NCBI GenBank assembly: GCA_019321725.1
Contig: CM033105.1
Span: 11,731,632 to 11,795,631, forward strand
From: Paulownia fortunei
Taxonomy: Eukaryota; Streptophyta; Magnoliopsida; Lamiales; Paulowniaceae
DNA: 64,000 nt
Direction of reading: 5' to 3'
Position numbers and translations under genes: made by a program. How positions within the stretch are numbered: the stretch's first letter is position 1; each line of letters begins with the position of its first letter. Positions 57,161 through 64,000 of this stretch are shown piece by piece. The notes beneath the pieces were generated by a model. The model did not search any database. It was not told the DNA's origin and saw only the letters and a program-made list of their open reading frames with translations.

Positions 57161-58431
57161 ACTCTTAGCCCGTGAAATTTACCTTTAATGGTTTCAACTA
57201 ATATTGTATTTTATGTTGTTTCAACTTTATTTTTTTCAATAAGCTATATTTAGGTGATATTTTTTAAACTTTGCTTTTCTATCTATTTTCAATAATAGGA
57301 ATAATGTCTCGATTAGGTTGGGAGAGGGGATAGTTGATATCATGTTTTGTGTGTTCAATGTGTTTTTTTTAGTTTTTTTTTTAATTCAAGCGTATTTTCT
57401 TTTGGATCCATTGAAATCATAAGGCTGGCCAGAGTAAAGGGTAATCTTTTGACACTTTTAAGACGTACCCTTTTTTTTTTTTTTGCATAACAAGGCATTT
57501 TGTGAAGTTTTTAGCTGAAATTTTGTGAATTATCAAAATATAATTGCAATCCTCATTTATTAGAGTCCAAGGGTACTATCATAAAAAAAAATTAGTCTTA
57601 TGCACATCTTAAGCCTTGTGGAAAGAATGGTTGCGATACATATAATTAAAAATTCAGATAATGTTAAAGTGTTTACTTTTTAATATTCACATCTTTTGTG
57701 AATAAGTGGAGAGTTTGAGAAAACAAGCATTCTAAACTTTAATTGATCATTTGAACTGGTTTCATTTCAATTTGAGATGCTTATGTGGAGAAATGAATTG
57801 GGTGAACCTGTGTAGTTATCTATTTCTATTAAAATATTTCTCTTTATTGCTAGTGATGTGAGTATAATTATAAATCCTTCTTTTGATCTTTTGTTATCAT
57901 GCGAGTCATGTTGTATAAAAAAAATCACGATTTTGTTTTTAGCTTAACCGATAAAATTTTGAGGCATATTTTTGGGTAAGATAGACTAGGTATTTCAAAT
58001 TTTGTAACTACCTATCTTATGCTCATTTTTAGTTTGAATGCTTATCATAAATCATTTAAGCTATTTTCTTGAGTGTTTTAATTATTTTTCAACTCCATGA
58101 GTGAACATCTTTCCAACTTAAATGACAAATATTTACCTATGAGAATATGGAGTTGAAGGCTTTTTCATATTGATTTTGAAGTTATATGTATCTTGGTCTG
58201 TCGAATAAAAAGTTGGCTTAGTGTATATAAGCACAACTTCTTTTGGAAATTATGAAAAAAAAAATCTCGATAGCATCTATGATCTCTGACAAATAATTGT
58301 TTGTGATTGTTAGACTATTTTATAGGTTTCTTTTAAATTATGATCATCATGCCATGTTTTTTATTTTTATTTTTATTGCATTTCACTACATTATAATTAC
58401 TAGGGACTAGTAATAAGCTAGTTGGGGAGTG
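57161..58431 (+). other. 3' untranslated part of the V element
   Basis: AT-rich sequence with T-runs (57362-57382, 57473-57484) and no open frame of note. It ends with the purine-rich AGTTGGGGAGTG that precedes the LTR. It most likely represents the 3' non-coding part of the element that carries the LOG copy. Confidence 0.5.
58420..58431 (+). other. probable polypurine tract of the V element
   Basis: AGTTGGGGAGTG directly before TGATGAACATTC, the point where homology between the two V LTRs begins. It is short and imperfect for a polypurine tract. Confidence 0.45.
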
Positions 58432-59890
58432 TGATGAACATTCAAAAGTGTACAATTGATTATAATTTATAAAATTATTTTCACTTTGAAATTTTCAATA
58501 GAATTCCCAATTAAATCATTTTTGTGTATCAGGAATAAAATAAAAAATCAATATAAAAAAATGAGATTTAAAAGTTTATCTTATTTTGTGCAAGTTTTAG
58601 AGAAACTAACATAACTTTTGATTCCGAAATAGTTTTGGGTTAATTTTTGAAACTATGGATTGATAAGCCTTTCATCTACAAGTTTATGTAAACTTTGAAT
58701 ACCATACTAAATGTGTAAGGTTCAAAGAAGTTGGCTTACAAGTGGTTATACAAAATGAATCACCAAAAATTCGGATCAGAGTTAAAACTAATCCTGACCT
58801 ATTTTACTAATTATGTTATATCTCTTACACCAAAATTGATTCAAACTAAAATTTAGATATGTTATACATAAGAGATAGATAAACAAGTTTTTTGAATATA
58901 AGATGGTGAGGAAATATGTAAAAATGGTCAATAAACATGCTACAATATGCTACTAATGTTGAAAGATGGCTCTTGAACATGATTTGGTAATTTGACTATA
59001 TTTTTCTTATTTGATAGCCAAATTTGATAAATAACATATGTAAATATATCAGAAAAGAAAGATCTACAACTTTTAGTCTTTACCCATCATCAAAATCTAG
59101 TTGTATCCGGTCTAAAAATTCAATTTAATCTAGTAGGTAAAAATTTAAAGGATTTGGTATAACAACTTAACAATTCTTGAGAATTAGTATACCATTTGAT
59201 TGTTTAATTCCTCTATTATATGTTTGACCTATTGCATACTCCAAGCACTATAAATAGGTCATGTATTAAGCTTGTAAGAGTGGAGGGGTAGAGGGGAATT
59301 TGTTTTTTATTGTTGTCATTCTTTAGGTTAAGTTTTTTAGTAGTAATGTAAGTTTTTGAGTAGTAATAGAAATGTATTCTCTAGTTTCTCTTCTATTTTT
59401 AGTCTTTTCTACTTTTATTATATCTTTCTAAATTTTATTTTGTTGAGGAGAAAGGGTGAACTTCTTGATGGAGGAAGAGAAATGGTTATAAATGTAGAAA
59501 ATATTTAAGTGTGTTGTATTATTGTTTTAATTTTTTTTATCTAAACTCTACTTATTTTGTGGCGATTTTTGATTTATATATCACTAATTGCACAACAAAT
59601 ACTTGGGTTCATTTAGCTAGACGTTTGGTTTTACTACACCAACCGCAAACGTTAAACCTTAATTTGTTGTAGACCTTGTATGCATAAATACTTAATCTCA
59701 TTAACAAGTGTTGGCATTAAGAGATAATTTGCATATAGTAAGACAATATCATGATTACCTTATTGCATGAGCTATTTGATAACATATTTCCATTGGAACT
59801 TTCATTATATATGAATTCCAATAGTGATAATTAAAAGGGGTAAAAAGAATAAATAATCATTCATCTATCTAAAATTTAAGAGCGGATCCC
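58432..59890 (+). repeat. V-type LTR (right copy, 3')
   Basis: Collinear with 45308-46606 plus 49477-49622. A TATAAATA box lies at 59249-59256, upstream of a GTAAGAGTGGAGGGG stretch. The right boundary is where similarity to the left copy stops (GAGCGGATCCC). A proper CA terminus is not apparent there, so the true end may lie slightly beyond. Confidence 0.75.
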
Positions 59891-60645
59891 TAATCCTCAA
59901 TACTTTTATTACTTTAGTTTTTTTTTATTTATAGCATATATAATTTTTTATATAATTTAAACCACATAAAGCCCATCTTTTTTTAAAAAATATATTCCTG
60001 AAATTTTCAAACAAATTCCCTTTAAATCGAACTCGAACTTGTGAGAAATTTGTTAGTTGACACAACCTGCACTTTTATTACAACCTTAAAGTTGTAGCAT
60101 CCATTATTAGAATAAATGTATTTTCATTTGACACACTTGTAAATAATACGTAATTCATATTTCTGAGCTCTTCAAGTGATCTAATCAACAAAAATTCTTG
60201 ATCATAAAATTTTCAGAAAAAATAGAGGTATATAGTACTACCTATAAAAATTATTTTATTCGAAAGTTAAAATAATATGGAAACTCGGCTTTTTTCAATC
60301 AGAGATTCATTAAAGCAAGATTTGATGTGCTTAAAATATTAAAATAATACTTTATCTGACAACAAGTCAAAAAACTACAAGAAATCATTCGTACTAATTA
60401 TTGGTTGAAAGAGAAAAAATTAAAGATATTGTGACAAAAGATATGATGCTAGAGAAGGAAATTTTGTTGAAGAAAAAAGTGAACCCTAGCCATTTTATGT
60501 GGGAAATGAATTTCTCCTTAAAATTTTATTGAAACCCAAACAAACAAAAATTTGTGGGAAAAAAATTTATAAAATAAGATTTTTTAGAATGGGGCAGAAA
60601 TCCAATAACATCCTAATATTTAGCTTTGTACATAAAATGCTCGTC
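59891..60645. other. AT-rich flank without recognised features
   Basis: No gene, LTR or repeat recognised on either strand. Confidence 0.4.
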
Positions 60646-61857
60646 TCTAAAGGCGGAGTCAGTTTTTGATAATTTTATTTTTTATATATAAATTTGATAA
60701 ATTTAAAAACTTAATAATAAATTATTCCAACTGCCCCATCAAAATTTTGCAGCCACCTCCCCTCAAAATTTTGTGATCCTATTTTAAATATATTAATTTA
60801 ATAGATCGAAAGATGTTCTAAAATTATTTTAATTTTAGGTGATGGAACTTATTATTAACACAAAATTCTAATGGTATTTATACTAACTTTTAAAATTTTA
60901 TTATGATTTAATTTCTACAATCATGGCTTATTTTAGTCAAAAAATACTTATTATTGTTATTTTTATTTTGTAATTTTTGCGTATTTAATCCCACTTTCTT
61001 TGTTTATTATTTAAAATTATTTTATTTTTTATTTTGCAAAAAAAAAAAGTGATTTTTCATGATACATCTCATTTTGTTAATGATTATGAAATAATTCTCT
61101 AATTCTTGTTCTAATTTTTGAAAGCGATTTTGATTGGCAAAATCTATTTTTTCACATATTACTATAAATTTGTATTAGTGTTAAGAATTATTTTTAGAAT
61201 AATGGATCTCTTTCACCATAAAAAAAGTTAAGAACTTCATTAATTTTTTTATTAGGTTTTTTTAATTCATTGGTTTCTTAAAATATCTTTCCATTCATAT
61301 TTATTTAATTTATTTGTTTTTATTAAGTTTCCTTTGTCCAATACTTTGCATTTTATTTACTCTTTAATTTTATTGGTCCAATAATAATTAGATTCTTATC
61401 TCATTTCTATTACCCTATGGGATATGATTTCACAATATCAGAGTTAGAATATTAAAATTATTTTTTTTATTTAAAATAAGTTTCACGATTAAACTTTTGC
61501 TCAAATAATCTTTTACAAATGTATAGTTATTTATATAAACTGTATTTTATTTAAAAAATATTTTTTTTCACAATAATGAAAAAAAATTGAACACTTAATA
61601 ATAACAAATAAAATTGTGATGAAACTGTGAGAATTATTTTAATATCCAAATCATATTTTCTAATTTTGCAAGTTAATGATAGATATGAAAAATTTATGTA
61701 TAAATATCATATTTTTATTTATATTTGTATTTATTTTTTAATAATTAGTTAAGAAAAAATCACAAGAAAAAAATTATTTATAGATAAAAAATAATTAATT
61801 AATATTATATTTTTGACGATCTACCCCCTTTTCTAAAATTATAGCTCCGTCTCTGGA
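60646..61857. mobile_element. possible DNA-transposon remnant with short inverted ends
   Basis: TCTAAAGGCGGAG at 60646-60658 and, inverted, TCCAGAGACGGAG at 61857-61845 match at 10 of 13 positions and face each other across about 1.2 kb of very AT-rich non-coding DNA. The ...GGCGGAG...CTCCG... framing recurs in non-autonomous plant DNA elements. I see no clear target-site duplication and no transposase, so the call is tentative. Confidence 0.3.
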
Positions 61858-61952
61858 ACCATCACTAGAATAACTTAGGACAAAATCTTAAATCACTAGA
61901 GCCAAAGATAAAAAATGACCATTGTTATATAAACGAAGAAGAATGAATTATT

Positions 61953-61991
61953 GGGGGTGGGAATTGGGGGGGTGGGGGGAGGGGGGGGTGG
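61953..61991 (+). other. G-rich tract
   Basis: Several runs of 5-8 G separated by one or two bases, enough for a G-quadruplex by the simple four-run rule. It is isolated in AT-rich DNA. No associated gene seen. Confidence 0.6.
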
Positions 61992-62472
61992 AGACTAAGT
62001 TAGCACATTTTAGCCAAGTGTTGGATGCATGAATGAAAGAGCTAACTGCTTTTCCGCCCTAAACTTAAAGTTGTCCAAATCTTGTTCACAATAAGGGTGT
62101 AAATAGAAAAGAGGGTCGAACACCTTGGCACAAAGCAATTTTGTAAAAAATCTAGAGAAATTGTACATTGATATCATCAATTATTTTTTACGGATTATAC
62201 ACAATGAGGAAAAAAGCTGTTTAATTATTTTTCAAGTGATAACAAGTGCCCACGGTGAAGATTTAAGCTTTCCGACATTCATGAAGCTGCCCCTGCCCAT
62301 GATAGAATGCCAATGACTCTACATCACCAAAAATATACACCATAAATAAGTTGTCAGTTTTGACGGGGTTAAAATACACAATGATTGCATAATCAACTAA
62401 TTACATACCTTACATCCTCTGGAATTTTAAAAAGAGCCTACGGCCCGAGACTCCACATTCACTTACTCAAAG

Positions 62473-62730
62473 ATGAACTCCGTTTTATGTAAAACATTCA
62501 TTGTGCTGAAGTTATTAAAGGTGACAATGTTCTGGTTTTGGCTTTATCCATTTAGTTTTTCGGGCGGGATGGGAGAGGGGATTGGGCCAATGACAGAGAA
62601 TAAAAGAAGAATAAATTGCTTGTCAAGCATGTATGGAGCAGCAAGAACTTTATGTCATGCATCTCAAAACCATTCGAGAAAGAGGGAACAGGCAATTGAT
62701 GTTATATACTACTTACAAAGGACCTCATAA
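62473..62730 (+). CDS. unrecognised open frame, possible exon fragment
   Basis: An 85-codon frame. Its first third is hydrophobic and aromatic; the rest is a basic, alanine/serine-containing stretch (MTENKRRINCLSSMYGAART, then CHASQNHSRKREQAIDVIYY). The second part looks like ordinary protein rather than AT-rich noise. An AG at 62552-62553 after TTTATCCATTT could be an intron end, which would make only the second part an exon. I do not recognise the family, and no neighbouring exon was identified. It could be a chance frame or a gene shard. Confidence 0.2.
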   Translation: MNSVLCKTFIVLKLLKVTMFWFWLYPFSFSGGMGEGIGPMTENKRRINCLSSMYGAARTLCHASQNHSRKREQAIDVIYYLQRTS

Positions 62731-62750
62731 TTTGATTCATCTGAGACAAG

Positions 62751-62990
62751 GGGAGTGTTTGCAAACACTTGAAAAAAAGTGATTCTCACCTTGTTTGACT
62801 GAAAATAAAAAATAAAAAAATTTAGTGTTTTAAATGCCAACTTCTACTTTTGCTTCTACTTCTGCTTAATTTAATCAGAAACTATAAGAAAAGGAAGAGG
62901 AGTTTTTAGATTTTTATTCTGCTTAGTTTTTTTTCAAATATGTAAAAATTCTTTTGGACATTTTGGCCCCCAACAATATATTTTTATATT
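62751..62990 (+). mobile_element. possible hAT-like MITE end
   Basis: GGGAGTGTTTGCAAACACTT, followed by AAAAGTGATTCTC and TTGCTTCTACTTCTGCTT, resembles one end of common small non-autonomous plant DNA transposons. No second end or duplication was found before the AT-rich repeat starts. Confidence 0.3.
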
Positions 62991-62999
62991 CCAAAAATG

Positions 63000-63466
63000 C
63001 CCTTACATTATATAAATATATAAATATTTATAAATATATAATATGTGACATAGATATAATATATAAATATTTATGACATATATTATAAATATATAATTAA
63101 TTTTTATAAGTTTATATACTTGTGAATATATATATATTTATAAATGTTTGTACCGATATATAAATACATTTATATATACTTATAAATATATATATGTATT
63201 TCTATATTTATATACTTGGGAATATATGATAAATTTACATGTATTTATAAATACTTGCATGAATATATATATTTGTAAATATATATATGTAATTTATATA
63301 TTTATATTTTTGAATATATAAATGCATTTATAAATATTTGAATGAATATATAAATACATAGATATATTTATACATATATGAATATATGTATTTTTATACA
63401 TTGAAATATTTGTAAATATATAAATGTATTTATATATTATAAATATTTGTAAGAAAATATATATAC

Positions 63467-63537
<71 letters not shown>

Positions 63538-64000
63538 ATTTTTAAAAATTCATATATATTAAATGTATTTATATATATTTATAAACATTTGCATGAATAT
63601 ATAAATACATATATACTTATAAAATATGTGTATTTCATACATTTATATATTTTTGAATATATAAATATATTTGTATATTTATATATATTTTTACAAATAA
63701 TTAAATACATATATATATTTATAAATATATATACTTGTATTTTTATATATTTATGTATTTGTGAATATATAGATATATTTATAAATAATTGTATGAATAT
63801 CAAATATTTCATACATTTATATATTTGTGAATATATAAATATATTTGTATATTTATAATTATTTGTACAAATAATTAAATACATATATGTATTTATAAAT
63901 ATATATACTTGTATTTTTATATATTTATATATTTGTGGATATATAGATATATTTATATGTATTTATAAATAATTGTACGAATATCAAATACAATTATATA
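63000..64000. repeat. AT-rich tandem repeat with a period near 174 bp
   Basis: The phrase ACAAATAATTAAATACATAT occurs at 63693 and 63867 (174 bp apart), and TTTCATACATTTATATATTT occurs at about 63634 and 63807 (about 173 bp apart), with matching flanks. Earlier sequence back to about 63000 is a looser version of the same TATAAATA-rich material. The array continues past the window end. Open frames in it are products of the low-complexity sequence. Confidence 0.75.
63466..63537. repeat. compound (AT)n(GT)n microsatellite
   Basis: An AT dinucleotide run (63466-63514, slightly interrupted) is followed directly by an uninterrupted GT run of about 23 bases (63515-63537), inside the AT-rich tandem repeat. 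Confidence 0.9.

Noticed and set aside
63424..63884. Long Tyr/Ile-rich frames of 101-144 residues
   Set aside because: Translation of AT-rich tandem repeats and microsatellite; no real codon structure.

Overview
The window looks like nuclear DNA of a flowering plant, most likely a eudicot. It is AT-rich and made mostly of nested, decayed LTR retrotransposons of the Ty1/copia and Ty3/gypsy superfamilies. They carry tRNA-Met-type primer binding sites. It also holds a fragment of a land-plant-type PPR-DYW gene and a LONELY GUY (LOG) cytokinin-enzyme copy. A run of 100 N (4337-4436) marks an assembly gap. I saw no intact cellular gene, rRNA, tRNA or CRISPR array.

Layout. 1-3880: scrambled copia pieces (reverse transcriptase, then LTR fragments in both orientations). 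4437-4890: 3' end of a PPR-DYW gene, frameshifted, starting at the gap. 5231-15406: complete but dead copia insertion on the minus strand (called IV), bounded by a CTTTC duplication, with a solo LTR (6811-9050, duplication GATGT) inside its 3' LTR and a GC-rich repeat block (13904-14556) in its leader. 16403-21721: 5' half of a plus-strand copia element (III) with LTR, primer site, GC-rich leader, gag, protease and integrase. It is cut by gypsy element I (21722-40533, minus strand). Gypsy I is interrupted by gypsy element II (27745-35910, plus strand, duplication CTTTG, in the protease domain of I) and by a solo LTR of the II family (37118-39403, duplication TATAT, in gag of I). A third LTR of that family, inverted and truncated (40534-42363), ends the 5' LTR of I. 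Copia pieces follow to 44383.

45308-59890 holds two copies of a third kind of LTR (called V). The first is split by a gypsy solo LTR (46607-49471, duplication GTATG). Between the copies lie a minus-strand copia LTR with RNase H (49623-52487), another gypsy LTR (52488-55214), and the C-terminus of a plus-strand Athila/Tat-type gypsy integrase (55216-55535). After that comes a full-length, intronless, disabled LOG copy (56526-57160), and then the 3' V LTR (58432-59890). The LOG copy therefore sits between pol and the 3' LTR of a retroelement. That is the most interesting observation here. The right end (60600-64000) is AT-rich sequence with possible DNA-transposon ends, a G-rich tract, an (AT)n(GT)n microsatellite and a tandem repeat of about 174 bp running off the window.

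Nearly every coding remnant carries stops, frameshifts or altered catalytic residues, so the region is best read as a transposon graveyard whose insertion order can be reconstructed from target-site duplications. Assignments come from reading motifs by eye. LTR boundaries given with duplications are firm; boundaries of other fragments are approximate.
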